Shown: positions 49,776 to 61,313 of the stretch, piece after piece
Layout: every line of letters starts with the position of its first letter
Position numbering within the stretch: the stretch's first letter is position 1
Assembly: GCA_034440635.1 (NCBI GenBank)
Contig: JAOTON010001699.1
Location: 186,001 to 250,000 of the forward strand
DNA: 64,000 nucleotides
Reading direction: 5' to 3'
DNA from: Lepas anatifera
Lineage: Eukaryota > Arthropoda > Thecostraca > Lepadidae
Notes under the pieces: generated by a model
Database searches by the model: none
Seen by the model: only the letters and a program-made list of their open reading frames with translations
What the model was told of the DNA's origin: nothing
Position numbers and translations under genes: made by a program

Positions 49776-49991
49776 CCGGCTGAAAGCTGAGCTTCAGCAT
49801 CTGCGCCGCAAGGGCGCTCTGCGTGTCGGTTTGGAGAGCGGCCGCACGTGCGCGCGCTGCCGGGCCCAGCTGGGCCGGATCATCAACAGAGGCGCCCCCT
49901 GCCGCGCCTGTCGGATGCGCGTGTGCAAGTCGTGCCGGGAGTACACGGAGAATGGACGGGACTGGGTCTGCAGCGTCTGCCACAAACACAT
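49776..49991 (+). CDS. Internal exon: RabBD/FYVE-related zinc finger of a synaptotagmin-like (bitesize-type) protein
   Basis: A 216-bp exon between an acceptor (CTCTCTATTTCAG, ending 49775) and a strong donor (GTGAGT at 49992). It starts with the last base of a codon and ends two bases into one. The translation begins RLKAELQHLRRKGAL, the end of a basic amphipathic helix, then four CxxC pairs (CARC, CRAC, CKSC, CSVC) that would bind two zinc ions. It contains LGRIINRGAPC and WVCSVC. This order is typical of the Rab-binding domain of synaptotagmin-like/granuphilin, Slac2 and rabphilin proteins, which tether vesicles through Rab GTPases (Rab27-type for the Slp group) on the cytosolic face. Bitesize is the arthropod Slp protein, so it is the likeliest orthologue; rabphilin or Slac2 remain possible. 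Flanking exons, C2 domains and the downstream W-F motif were not found in the window by eye. Codon third positions are strongly GC-biased. Confidence 0.75.
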
Positions 49992-51061
49992 GTGAGTACC
50001 TCCTATCGGCGGCAGAAGCCCGTGTGTGAGACTGGGGACGCCGCTCCACTGCTCCTGACTCGCATCTCTGGATTCATCCACAGTAAATTGATATGAATCA
50101 TTTTGTCTCATGCTTGCTAAATAGCGAACGTCATAATGCATCTATTTTTACATCTTAACAATATGAAAATGTTCGATACATGCGCGGACCCAGCATTTCA
50201 CTTATGAGAGGTCCAAGGAAGATGGTAACAGCTGCCCCGTCAAACGAAGTTTGGGAGTTGCACCAGGTTCTGGACCTGCTCATTTGGAAGCACACATTGA
50301 CTGATAGCTCAATAATGCTAGTATTGTTCCTGGAAAAACACAAAGCAGGGTTTGTACCGGTGCCTCGACAGCAGAAGGGGTTGACAGGGGTCTGGACGTG
50401 AGGCAACTTTTGAGAGGGACCAGGAGGAGGAAGACCGTAGTAGGAAAGAGTCTCAAAGTAAGGTACGAGTGGCAGCGGGCAGACGAGCCTGACCTTCAGT
50501 GGCTTTACATTTTTTATCATGTTCTGTGTCGATTTTTTGGTAAACTTTCGCGCAAATGCAAAATGTATCGCAACAAATATTGTGCAGGCACACAAACAAG
50601 CATTGCAGAATGATAGGGATTTACTCTGAGATCTAGTCAAGTCAACCCAATTAACACGTCGTGCTTGAACCGTGTGTGGGTCACAACTGGTCAGGTTTAT
50701 TCTTTCGGTGAACACCTGAACTAAGTAAGAAAATGATGAAATGATACATTTAAAGAACATTTGAAAAAAACACTCCGAGTGGTAGATAGAAAGATAGCTA
50801 ACATGTAAAGTTTTCTTTGCCCGTTTGTCTTTGTGAAGTGTTCACTCGTTTACGTTTAATTCGGTACTTTATTGTTCACGAACTATTTTATTAGTCTGAT
50901 TGTGCAGCAACCAAGTACGGTTCAGACTACGTCTACTGCGGCGGAGGGAGAGGGGGTGTAAGTCTAGCCATTCACTTGAAAACTGCCAGGTCAGATCATC
51001 ATCATTTGTGGTGTTTTAGGGCGCGCCGACAACTAGGGTCATACGGCTCAGATCAGATCGC

Positions 51062-51311
51062 CAAGGCGGATCCGGGTGTTCCGATGGGATGGGTACTCTG
51101 GCCAGGGGGGTGCCATTTGAGTACGCAATGGTGCCATTTGGGTACGCAATGGGTGCCATTTGGGCTTGGATGTGACGCTGATTTTTAAGGTTTTACCTAT
51201 CAGAGGGGACGCCAAGTTGTATATCGTGGGGGAAGCGATGTTGGAGGGGGTGCTCGAGCTTGATCGGGGGGAGGTAACTGCCCTCTTGTCTCCTGGATCC
51301 GCCTGTGTGCT
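51062..51311. mobile_element. Degenerate hAT-like element
   Basis: AAGGCGGATCCGGG near 51063 and TCCTGGATCCGCCTGTG near 51297 are inverted and resemble the CAGTGGCGGATC ends of the first hAT family. A clean 8-bp duplication is not visible, so the borders and the assignment are tentative. Confidence 0.4.
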
Positions 51312-52665
51312 ACAACATGCTCTGCGTTTGCCATGTTTTCATAGCCGTGCTTGTTGCATAGTCTTGCTCGTTCTGTTGAGGGGGTAGTGATGTGAAGGCC
51401 ATTTGGCCTGCGTCCGGCTCCAAACGCCGTGCTATAAACGTGTTCGCCCACATGCAAGGTGCAAACTTGCACAGCGCCGCCATTGCATGCGGGCTGCTCT
51501 GTATTTGGCAGTCGCAGTTGCTGGTGAAATACGCAGGGAAAGTGCTCCACGCGTGTACAAAGATGGCCGAATTCAAGATAAACGGCGGCACCTGCGGCTT
51601 GGACCGGATTTCCGTTTCCGTGTCTCGCTAAATAGCATCATCTGCCCGATATCAACAAAGGACGGCGCGAATCACTATGGTGTGGATCCTAAAACAGCCT
51701 AGGTATGCCAAAGTCAAATCATCGCCATGCTGTCGGCGAAATGGCTGTTGGAAACTAGTATCAGAGCCACCGATGCTTAGTTTTTGGATTTGTTCCGTCT
51801 GGTTCATCGAGTCTTCGATGCTGCTTTGGGGCTGCATCTCGATGGGGCAAAGGAAATGATGAAGGGAATAACTTCCTTCGAACATATTTCTTACTTGATG
51901 TATGCAGTGCAATGAAATTCAAAGCTGATCTCCGGGCTCCCACATTCATGAAGTCTACCACCGAGTCCGCTTGCACTTGCCATGCGCTGAGGTCAAAGGT
52001 CACCAGGCTCATATTGGCTCGCCCACATTTCCTTCTAGGCCTGTAGCAGCGTTACATATTTCATTGTTCGCCGGGGCAGCTGCTTTCTCCAGTTGAATAA
52101 GGCTTTGTTATTGGCAGGCTCAGACGTGCGCCCATCTCTGGTGCATAGGGAACTTCTAGTGTTTGGAATCGTACGCAGCATGTGTATTTCCAGGACGTTT
52201 CCAATTGTCTGGGGTCATCTATAAGTGGCTTGGTCCCAACTGTGTCACCTCACTTCGCCTGTATGCCGACTCGGCACCTGTGGACTTCTATGAATTTCCA
52301 GTCACGGCTGATAAAGAGGCCACATAAGCCGCTGAAATATCACTAAATGTGCAACGATCATTTTATGGCGATGAAAGTGGGATAGCCTTTTTCGAATGCC
52401 ACAAAAAGGTGAAACAAATAAACATGAAGCCAATTGTGACCAATCCAGACTGTATGCTTTCTGGGAAGACGTAAAGGCATTAATGCATGATTCACTCTCA
52501 AGGCCTGCGTTGAGAACCTATCAGATGGAAATGGATTGCGATGATCTTGTCTGTAGTGCAGCTTCAATTCAAAAGTATCATGATTAGAATGAAGACTCCG
52601 TCTTGTGGAACCGGTCTGTACATTCATGGGGGGTATACTTATACTTCTACATAGAAACAAACGTA

Positions 52666-52667
<2 letters not shown>

Positions 52668-52713
<46 letters not shown>
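52668..52713. repeat. (AT)n microsatellite
   Basis: About 45 bp of AT dinucleotides. Confidence 0.96.
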
Positions 52714-52716
<3 letters not shown>

Positions 52717-53057
52717 TAATAAAAATTGCACATGTTTTAAATGGCGTTACACGACGGCCAGCAAAATGGATTGCAGAGCTAGAATGTGCAAGTATATCGG
52801 GTATTGATCCCTTGCTGAACATGAATATCACCACTCGTGATCACGTGTTGTAGCATGAGTACTCCAAATGCAACTAAAACGGCGTACTGCCATCAGCTGA
52901 CATGTTGCTATTACATAAGCCCCGACGCCTGTGTGGTGCGTTCGGATGGCTTTATCGGGAGGCGTGGATTCCCGCTGCCTGTTTGCGATCCTGAGAAGTG
53001 CACAGCCGGTGGCGACGACAGCGCCGGCGGCCCCGGCTCCGCCTTCACTCCGTCGCC

Positions 53058-55729
53058 ATGACTCTGCGGGCCCTGACCTGTGCACTGACCTGGGCGGCAG
53101 CGGCCTCCGCTGTTGACCTGCCCCGCTCGCTGGGGGAGCTGAAGCTGCCACACGTCGCCTTTGTAGAGATCTACTCAGCCAGTGTGGGAGATCAGGACCC
53201 TGTGGACAGACAGACTCTGTACGTCAGCAGCTTCAACCCCGGCAACATCTTCGGAGACGACAAGGTCTACTACCTGAGGTCGCCTGGTAGGCAGCTCGGC
53301 AATGTGTCCGACTGGGACATGCAGGTGGGAAGAGTGGGTGGTCTAGGACTCAAATTTTAAATCACAGTCCAAATTTGAATTTCAATCCACTCCCATCTGA
53401 TTTGTGTTCTGAATTGCTTTTGGATATAATACCGTTCATGGGATACGTTTTTCGCCCTATTTTGTGCTGTGACTCCTTCCACAGTCCTTTTTGTCCATCC
53501 AATGTAGAATAGCATTATTCGTCTCAATAAACAGCTAGTGTTTGAACCCAGGCCCAGTAAAGCAGTAGCCATCACGTCAGGCATTTATTACCAATCTTCA
53601 CTATTTTTTATTGTATTAATAAGAGATTTACGAGCTCTTCGTGCCATCGATTCTCAAACTGAAACGCCTTGGGATATAGAGATCTAACATATCTCGTTAG
53701 AAAATTTATTATGTGTGTTGTTGGTACTACAGTCCAGGAATACACAATGAATGTAGTGTTTTTGTGGTTTGGCCAAAATGATGCAGACTTAACACGCGCA
53801 TGCGGGGGTCTGAGCCACCTTCGATTGCGGGGCGGTACCCCCCTAAGATCTCGAGAACCACGGTGGTGCGAAAACGGTAACGGCGTTGGGCTGCCCTCCA
53901 CTTTCCATCGAACATTTGAACCATTTTGTGGTCATTTAGGTCACGGGTAAACATGCCCGTCATAGGGATAACATGTAAATTCGCCATTACATCTGAAGTA
54001 AGATAGGCAAACTCTTAACTTTTGAATCCTCTTGCAGCCGAATCGAATGATATATAATTTGACCTTGTGGTAATCGGATTGACCTGGCCTGGTGGTGGGT
54101 CATTATATAATGATATCATTGAACCGGCCCGGCGAGTCTATGGCTAAATAAATGCTTTTCACCATCTGTACTGGTTTTCGTAAACCATTTTCCATGTATT
54201 TCATGGGAGGTCTGCCTCGTCCTGACCTTGGTCATCGATATAAAATACCGGAACATTGTGGAACTGGTGGGGCCATTGTGATTGGTTTCATCGATGTTCA
54301 CCCTGCTCCGACTTATGTTATCTTAACTTTTTTGAGGTCGGGTCACTTGACCTGTACTGGTGCCTGACCTATGACAACCTAATTTTCCGAGTTGTAAATG
54401 ATGAGGGAGGTATGTCGGCGGCGCACGTGCCGCCGTTTCTCCAAAACCCGGGCGGACCGCTGCGTGTTAAGATGAAAATGATATTAACGTTTTAAGTTGG
54501 TTTTTATACTTCCCTACATTTATTTTATCTGACTAGTCGCCATGAATTGCAGAATATGCAAAAAATTAAATCATTACAGAATACTACATTTGTAATTCAA
54601 TGAAAGAAAACACCAAAGTTGGCAATCACCCATTATCCGACCACCATCCTGGCCTCAGGTTCTGGACGACAACGCTGACTGGACCAACGACATCTGTTAC
54701 ACCCCGCCCGAGGCGGTCGGCTTCGAGGGCGTGGTGGTCACCTCCGGCTTCCTGGTGCCGTTCAAAACACACGGGAAGCTACAACTGTTCAACACGGAGA
54801 CTGCCTCCCCATCAGGGCCGTACCTTCTGTCGGGGCTAGACGTGCACGACTGGGCGTACCACCACGCCGTGTGGCGGGACATGGACGCCGATGGCGACCT
54901 GGACCTGGTCACCGCCCGCTTCAACCAGAACAGCTTCACCAAGAAGACTGTCAAGAGTGTCGCCTACCTTGAGAACAACGGCAGCTCGCCGGTGGACTTC
55001 GGTCTGTGGAGGCAGCACGAGGTGATCGCCGACGGTCCGGACGTCGGCTTCCGCTGGCTCCGGCTCTCTTCGGCCGGCAAGGAATATGACGTTCTACTGG
55101 CAGGGGAGTTCTGGAATGAGAAGTTGGCGCTGTACTGGACAGAGGATGGCAACTGGTCCGACCCCTCTGCAGTCAAGTCGCGCGTCGTCGACGACACCAC
55201 CGGCCAGATCTTCGACGTCTTCTACAGCGACCTCAACGGCGACGGAACACCGGAGGTGTGGGCATCCTGTTTCGACCTGCCACACAAGAACGGCTCCTTG
55301 AACGTGTGGTCTGTGCCGGAAGACTTCATCACCGGTGACTTCACCCGCATCACAATCGACACCAACTTCCACCCCAACTCGATGCTGGTGGGGGAGACCA
55401 TGAGCCCAGGCAGTGCGGTGGCCTTCCACCCGACCGCATCACGCCGCCGCTCCGGCGCCAAGCCCCTGATCCTGCTCTCCGGCGACGACGACGGCAACCA
55501 CTACATCCTGCAGCCGGTGTCGGAGGAGGCCGAGGACTGGAGGTACGAGCGGCAGGTGCTGGTGGAGACGGGCCGCACCACCGCTGGTCAGGTGGCGGTC
55601 GCCGACCTCGACGGAGATGGATACGCCGAGATCGTCACCGCCGGATACACCGTCGGCCGCCTCTATGTGTTCACGTATGCTCCGGAAACGGGTGCTGCAG
55701 CGGCCGCTCCCGCGGTGCCGGCGCGGTAA
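53058..55729 (+). CDS. Secreted FG-GAP/VCBS-type repeat protein, two exons
   Basis: Coding sequence joins 53058-53324 and 54659-55729, giving 445 residues. The ATG at 53058 sits in a good context (GTCGCCATGA) and opens a signal peptide (MTLRALTCALTWAAAASA, residues 1-18); an upstream in-frame ATG at 52998 would add an Arg-rich stretch ahead of it and is less likely. Exon 1 ends on CAG with donor GTGGGA; exon 2 follows CTGGCCTCAG. The intron is phase 0. Three Asp-rich loops fit the FG-GAP/VCBS calcium pattern DxDxDGxxD: DMDADGDLD (163-171), DLNGDGTPE (280-288) and DLDGDGYAE (405-413). Such repeats build beta-propellers with calcium sites, usually outside the cell. No transmembrane segment or other domain is seen; the C-terminus is Ala/Pro-rich. 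Codon use is strongly GC3-biased. Binding partner or enzymatic role is unknown. I saw no AATAAA in the 450 bp after the stop. Confidence 0.85.
53325..54658 (+). other. Intron of the FG-GAP gene
   Basis: A 1,334-bp phase-0 intron, GT at 53325 and AG at 54657-54658. Reading through from exon 1 meets a stop at 53358-53360, so retention would truncate the protein to about 100 residues. Half of it is the TTAA element at 53789-54470. Confidence 0.8.
53789..54470. mobile_element. TTAA-flanked family A MITE (A4) inside the FG-GAP intron
   Basis: Bounded by TTAA at 53789-53792 and 54467-54470, with ends TTAACACGCGCATGCGGG and GCTGCGTGTTAA. The interior aligns with A1 (same orientation) and with the reverse complement of A2, including GTCATCGATATAAA and a GGTCACTTGACCTG stretch. 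It lacks the hAT insert of A1, so it is a second unoccupied counterpart. No coding capacity. Confidence 0.8.
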
Positions 55730-56183
55730 TGTCATGGGGTGCGTGTCAGGTAGGCCCCGGGGTCAGATGTTTGAATGTTAGCTCTTGTGTCACACAGCCA
55801 TAAGAATGTATGTGTATTCACCTATTGCCCGCAGGTGGATCTACGAATGCTTGCTCTTATGCTTTCGGAATAGTTATACAATGCTCGTGTGGAGCATGTG
55901 TGACTAGTTTTGAAAACATGTGTTGACGTTTAATTTATTGCTGCTTTTTGCTACATACTTCGTTCAGGCCGTTGACGCTGCAAGAATTGTCCATGAAAAC
56001 TTAATGCTTGGGACAGCCATAAAAACTGGTAACCGACTAAAATCTGTCTCATTATCTGTGTTCCGCAATGAAATAGAAATGAAATAACGTACACTCTTGT
56101 TGATACAACCATTATTCTCTGATTATGAAGAATCAACGTCCGGTAAAGCTAACCACTGCCTTAAAACTTGCCCTATAGCCTTC
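55730..56183. other. 3-prime flank of the FG-GAP gene
   Basis: AT-richer sequence that should contain the 3-prime UTR. No canonical AATAAA signal is visible before the next transposon. Confidence 0.35.
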
Positions 56184-57087
56184 CTTAACACCCGCACTGG
56201 AGGGGGTCTGGCACTAACGCGCACTGGAGGGGCCTGGTAGGCCCCTAAGATCTCGAAAACTAAGAGGGTTAGAAAAACGCCACGTGGTAGGTGGGTGAGG
56301 GCTATATTGATCTACATGATGACCAATTTTTATTGACCTAGGTCAATATCTTCAAGGTCAAATGAGGTCGTAAAGGTCAAATATTGGCCATGCTGGGGAT
56401 CGATTGGTAAATGTTGTGATTTTGCGGGAAATTGGCGGGAATAAGCTAAAGGCGGACAAGGTTCATAGAGAAGAGGTCTCAAAGAGGCTTGCCACAACTT
56501 TTGGGTCAAGGTCATTCAAGGTCATTGACCTTTAAGGTCACCATATGGTATACTACTTATTATTTACACTTTGACTAACACTGTAGCCACTGTTTGGCGG
56601 GAAATGAGGATTGACCTTTCCCAATGACCTTTGACCTTGACCTTTGTATTAGGGTACCCTACCGATGACATCATAGCATAATATATGTCAGACCGGGTAC
56701 CGTCATTTAGCAGGACGCACAGTGGTCAGTGACCTTGAAAGTGCAGATATGACCTTGACCTGTGACCTTTGACCTTGACCTTGACTTTCATGTGAAGTGA
56801 CCTTGACATATAGTCCCGATTATATGACGTTATGACGTCACAACTCGGTCTTCAATGCAAGCTAACTGGTCCGACCGCGCGTTTACGGCGATCTCAAAAT
56901 GCAGGTCTGACTTTGAAAGTCTATAAGTCAAAAATTTGCGGCCGATTTTCAAAAGTCTTCACCAATCGACGCGCTATTAAATTCTATTAAATGTGGCCAC
57001 GTGTCGTTTTTCGGCTATAAGCGGTTCTCCGGTCACCTTGGAAAAACAGGTGGGGCCTCCGAGGCCCCCCTCCAGTGCGTATGTTAA
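56184..57087. mobile_element. TTAA-flanked family B MITE, copy B3, rich in TCAAGGTCA
   Basis: TTAA at 56184-56187 and 57084-57087. The left end carries two end motifs in tandem (TTAACACCCGCACTGGAG, then CTAACGCGCACTGGAGG) and the right end one (CTCCAGTGCGTATGTTAA), the mirror of B1 and B2, so this copy is inverted. I count about nine TCAAGGTCA or TGACCTTGA motifs by eye, several in tandem near 56750-56790. These match the monomer site of FTZ-F1/SF-1 or ERR-type nuclear receptors. No coding capacity. Confidence 0.88.
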
Positions 57088-57750
57088 TGCACGCAGATGT
57101 GTGCATAATTTCCACACCGTGGGATTCCCAATAAAGAAGAGTCATCCTTGCTTCTAGTTTTTATCTGTACCATTGAGTAAATCCTGTCCGGGATGTGTTA
57201 CTAGCAAGAGGGCAAATTGATACTACGATCAGATTAATGATGAAACACGATGATAACGATGAGGAGGAGGTTACAGGAATATAACCATTAAGGCACTTCC
57301 GCTGTTTTTAAGTAGGAATTAATTAGGGATTCGGTATCTACATGAGAACAAAAGCGCTATACACACCGGTGCCTGTAGATAATGGCTCGAGTCTCTGGCA
57401 CCTTTCCGATATGATAACGGTCAGCTGGCGACTACGCAGCTGAGCCAGCGGCGGCCTGGCAGGCGTGGGAAGATCCCAGCTTTCCGCACGCTCACAGGAC
57501 GCTCCCCACCGTAGTCGGTGTTGTAGCGAGGGGTACCGAAAACGCATGCATTGTACTGCATAATCATCTCTGACAGAGCGGCAGTACACCTGGTAGTAGG
57601 ATCCACCTGGCTTCCCTTGGCTTCACTTTCCTTCTAAATCAGTGCCTTGGTCTGATATTTAGCCCGCGCAACCTCGCTGGCCCGCGCGGTATCAGTTATG
57701 CTGTGCGATACCTTTATGTTGTGCGCTGCAGTCTCCGCTACTTTTTACTG
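57088..57750. other. Gene-free stretch
   Basis: Nothing supported between the MITE and the candidate exon that follows. Confidence 0.35.
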
Positions 57751-57753
57751 CAG

Positions 57754-57956
57754 CGCTGCAGTCTCTGGGGAGTTCCAGACGAGCCAGGTCCCGCTGGAAT
57801 TCGACGTGTGCCCCCGCCGCCGGTCTGCGGGCAGCATCTCCGTCCAACATCTCGGCGGCAGGCTGAACGGGACGGCCTCTCGCCTGGCCCGTGGAAACAT
57901 GCCTGCTCTGTGTGAGCGCGACGTTGGGAGGTGCCCGGAACTGTTCCTGTGTGGCA
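57754..57956 (+). CDS. Candidate exon of an unknown Cys-containing protein
   Basis: I do not recognise a family. After a plausible acceptor (CTTTTTACTGCAG, ending 57753) the frame reads SGEFQTSQVPLEFDVCPRRR and later ALCERDVGRCPELFLCG. About four fifths of codon third positions are G or C, as in the two secure loci and unlike the surrounding sequence. The donor is uncertain: GTGAGC at about 57912 or GTGCTG at about 57958. A short stretch after an acceptor at 58383 reads DCSYKRVFLCGCCPV, echoing the CPELFLCG phrase, which may indicate related exons of one gene. Confidence is low because no joined reading frame could be built. Confidence 0.3.
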
Positions 57957-58383
57957 GGGTGCTGTCCGAGCCTGGCCATCTGGCGCGCCAACCTGGCCAG
58001 TCTGTCTCCTTCATTGCTGTATTTGTACCATCCTCAAGGAAAACGGTGTCTTAAAGACTGGTTTTATCCAAAATGCTGACAGAAGGTCTTGTGATGACAT
58101 TTCGCGTTGCTGAAGAGAACTGTCCCTCAAGGTCGAACATAGTTTTGGCTGGAGCGAGAAGTCCTGAGGTCATTGTGTGTCCGGAAACATTGAAATACAA
58201 GAATATATACAATGGGATAGTTGAAGACCTAGGGAATTTACACACAACATTTTTCTGCAAGCGATGTGGTCCATCCGCGATACTGGGTGGACCAGCACTG
58301 TGTTTATCTGCGCAAGGTCTGATAAAACATGTTTTGCTAGATACTGTTTAAGTTTCCGCACTTGCTAACCTACCTCACTGCAG

Positions 58384-58460
58384 AGGACTGTTCCTATAAG
58401 AGAGTGTTCCTTTGCGGCTGCTGTCCTGTACAGCAGCAGGGCGGTGGTCTGTGATCTCAT
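58384..58460 (+). CDS. Candidate short exon, Cys-rich
   Basis: It follows the acceptor-like CCTCACTGCAG (ending 58383). One frame reads DCSYKRVFLCGCCPVQQQ before a stop at about 58458. The VFLCGC phrase resembles ELFLCG of the candidate exon at 57754. Too short for a firm call; possibly a terminal or chance exon. Confidence 0.2.
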
Positions 58461-58799
58461 CCCCGTGTTTTTGGCCTGACATCACCGGCCCAGACTATCG
58501 GTACGCTCCGCCGGAGGTAGAAATATACACCGGCTTTCCAACATTGGTGGATGCAGATTTTTGAGGGGCTGGAGAATCGAATCGAAAGCACTTGATCAGG
58601 TTTGATGGCGAAGTGTTTTGAAACGTAAAATATTACTATATGATGTACAGTCGTTCATAAATCACCTAATCCTTACGGTATCTTTCTCATGTTTGTTTGT
58701 TATTTCCTAATTGCTGGGCTTTTCCAAACCCTGTTTGTTTTGCCGACGCTTTAATTCTGAGACAAACTGGTGACACTTAGACATGTGTTGGAGACATGG

Positions 58800-59040
58800 C
58801 ACATGTTTTTACCTCGGGAGCGGCACTATCGGGGCGGTTGGGACGGGTCGGGGGCGGGGATTGGACGGGCCGGCTCCGGCGCCGTAGTTAGTGTGGCAGG
58901 AGCGCCCACAGCGGCTCCTCCGCCGTCCGACGCGCTGCGCCCGTGTGCTGGAGTGACTGCGAACTGTCCGTGCTTCAACCGCGCTCTCAGTGTGGCAACG
59001 AACAACCCAAAAGGAAAGGAAACCCAGATAAATTGTAAAG
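58800..59040 (+). CDS. Candidate exon or first exon in a CpG-rich block
   Basis: A GC-rich block in which the frame reads through PCAGVTANCPCFNRALSVAT to a strong donor, AAAG followed by GTAGGT at 59041. The 5-prime border is not defined; an ATG at 58770 lies in frame. No family is recognised. The donor is the best evidence; chance openness in GC-rich sequence is the main alternative. Confidence 0.25.
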
Positions 59041-59833
59041 GTAGGTAATGGTTTCCCCGTCAGCTCGCAGTGGAATGTTTTTGTTTAAAGTATATCTGCT
59101 TATTTTTATGATTGCACACTATGTGACTAGGGGCGTGAGTGCACATTTCGCTTGTTAGAATTGTAGACTAGACATAAATTGGTGCAAGCTAAAGAACAGG
59201 AAAAACAGCGCTAGGATCAAACAGGCATCAGCAAATGCAGGCTAAATATTCATATCCTCATAAATTGATATGTTTATTTAGATTGAATGATGTATTGACC
59301 TTTTATCTGTTGAATTTGCTCTATCATGGCGTGTATTCCAATACTTAGTTCTGGCTGTGTATTTTCTCAGGTGAAATGAGTAATGCAATTTGCAGCTCAA
59401 GCTGCTCTTAAAATTTCTTCCATTTATCCTTCCTTACTTTTCCGAGCCATCGCTTGGCCTCGATGCCGTCGAAAATTTACGAAATCAGCATCTAAATGTC
59501 CAAACTGTGGTAGATAAAGAAGTTTAACATGTGTCAGCCTTTCACAAATTCAGGACGAGAGAATTGGCGCATGCAGCTTTTATGCCATATCTGAATGCTC
59601 GAGCCTGCGTTTGATTATCTAGGCTGCGCGGAGAGCTGCTGGTATTGCCGCGCAAATTGGAGTGAAATGCTGAAGGAAGAGTGCCAAGAAAAGATGGAAA
59701 GTGAAGGCAGATACCCACCACAACAATAGAAAACCTTTCGGATCAGCATGCGTTGCACTGGCATCTCAAAAAGATCCGCGCGAAGAGCAACGGGGTGAAT
59801 CATATGTCACTGGATGCAGCATGCATCATGTCT
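59041..59833. other. Gene-free stretch
   Basis: AT-rich; nothing supported. It would be intron if the donor at 59041 is real. Confidence 0.35.
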
Positions 59834-59994
59834 CACTGGTGGATCCAGGAAGGGAGGGAGGGGGTGCAAAAATTTACTTCCCCTCACTTCCGATTTTTCC
59901 GATTTTTGCCGATTTCATTGAAAAAGAACTCACGATTTGGGGTCCCGTTGCCTCCCCAAACCATTGGACCTGGATCCGGGACTGTCAGGATTGA
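59834..59994. mobile_element. Short degenerate hAT-like MITE
   Basis: CACTGGTGGATCCAGG and CCTGGATCCGGGACTG are inverted at the ends of 161 bp and resemble the CAGTGGCGGATC family. The flanking octamers TCATGTCT and TCAGGATT match at five positions only, so an old insertion is possible but unproven. Confidence 0.4.
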
Positions 59995-61300
59995 CTCATC
60001 GTCTTAAGATGCCGTTATCATCCATGTATGAAGTGAACGTAAGCAACTGTGTAGTTCTCCGAAATGATGTCGGGGTCCTAGCAAATAATTTGTCATTTTA
60101 GTAATTCATCAAGTCTTTTTTCATTCCATTCACCTACGGTAAAACTATTGCTTTCACGATTCGTAGCTCAGGTGTTAACACGTGTTGAGACTGGCCATAG
60201 GATGGAGCGGTTCCTAAAGTCATTTGATGGCAGCTTTCTTTGCGCAAGGATGGGCGCCTGATTAGGACAGCGCCATATACGTGCACTGGACAAGTGGCAC
60301 TGGTTGGTTTTCAGGTATGCGCTCACACAGGCCTTATCAGCGGCGTACAGGGGGCTCAGACACCACGCCATTGCCGCCAATCCTTAAATGGCAGTCACCC
60401 TACACCGGAGCTGCCACGGGAGCCCTGTTCTTCCCAACAGTGTGCTGGGCTGCCTTTTGTGCTCCAATCCAGGCCCCTTTGTTGTTTTAGAGGGATGTCT
60501 TCCCTGAAACATGATGTATGTTTTGACGTGCGCAGACGCTGGCGACTCAAATTTAGAATGTCGCCATGGAACACTAGATATTTTCAACCAGACCTGTTTG
60601 ATACTTTTTCTTGAAAAGTGAGAAGTGTCTGAAAGTGAGGAGTAATACAAGGAATTTTAAAGTAGCTCCACAAAACAGGCATTCAGGTAACCGTTGATTG
60701 TGATTTACTGGTAACATATTTGCATGCTTGGAAATTTAGTTTAGAACGCGTAAGATATTTAAAAGCCAAGAAAAAAAATTTGGAATACTAATTTTGCTAT
60801 CATAATCCTTAATGACGGCATTAAATATATTTAAGGTATTCATGTTTGGTTGAAATTTTGTCGCGATTTCTGAAAATTTAAAATACTGCAGAGATAAGAA
60901 TATTCGTTGATGTTTGATTTGAAATTGATTTAAATACGTTTTATTGAAGCTATATACGTCTTGTTCTGGTATTTGGCTTCCTACATGGTTTCAAACCTTC
61001 CAAATATTTCCAGAAGCACTGAAGCATTGAATTCAGTCCTGGACAGTATGCCACAGAGCGATCTCACGCCGGCCATCGTGATCTCTCGTCCAGCAGGATG
61101 GGGATTGGTAACGCCATATGACCTTAGTGGTTGGTGCGTAGCTAAATCCCAACAATTATTATCATACCTCTGGGCAAGATAAGCTGCTGTTTTTCTAGCA
61201 GCTGGCGCCCATTCAAATAGTCCTTCGACTGGAGGACTTACATGCTCATCCCTCATTCATTGGACCCGATGACGTCACTCTGACGTCACTAGTCTGCTGT
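59995..61300. other. Gene-free stretch
   Basis: Very AT-rich from 60640 to 60960. A 124-codon frame at 60240-60614 has no recognisable domain. Confidence 0.35.
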
Positions 61301-61313
61301 CGCAACAGTGCAG

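Larger units (their letters stand above)
49992..52900. other. Probable intron and intergenic sequence
   Basis: Starts at the donor of the zinc-finger exon. No following exon of that gene could be identified. Open frames on the minus strand at 50155-50760 lack any family signature. A hAT-like remnant and an AT microsatellite lie inside. Confidence 0.4.

Noticed and set aside
50178..50405. Possible hAT-like element starting near GCGCGGACCCAG
   Set aside because: The supposed right end (GGGTCTGGACGTG) does not pair well and no target duplication is visible.
50155..50760. 201-codon minus-strand frame
   Set aside because: No signal or domain, AT-rich codon use unlike the secure loci, and a location in probable intron.
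54697..55735. Several antisense frames
   Set aside because: Shadows of the GC-rich exon 2 of the FG-GAP gene.
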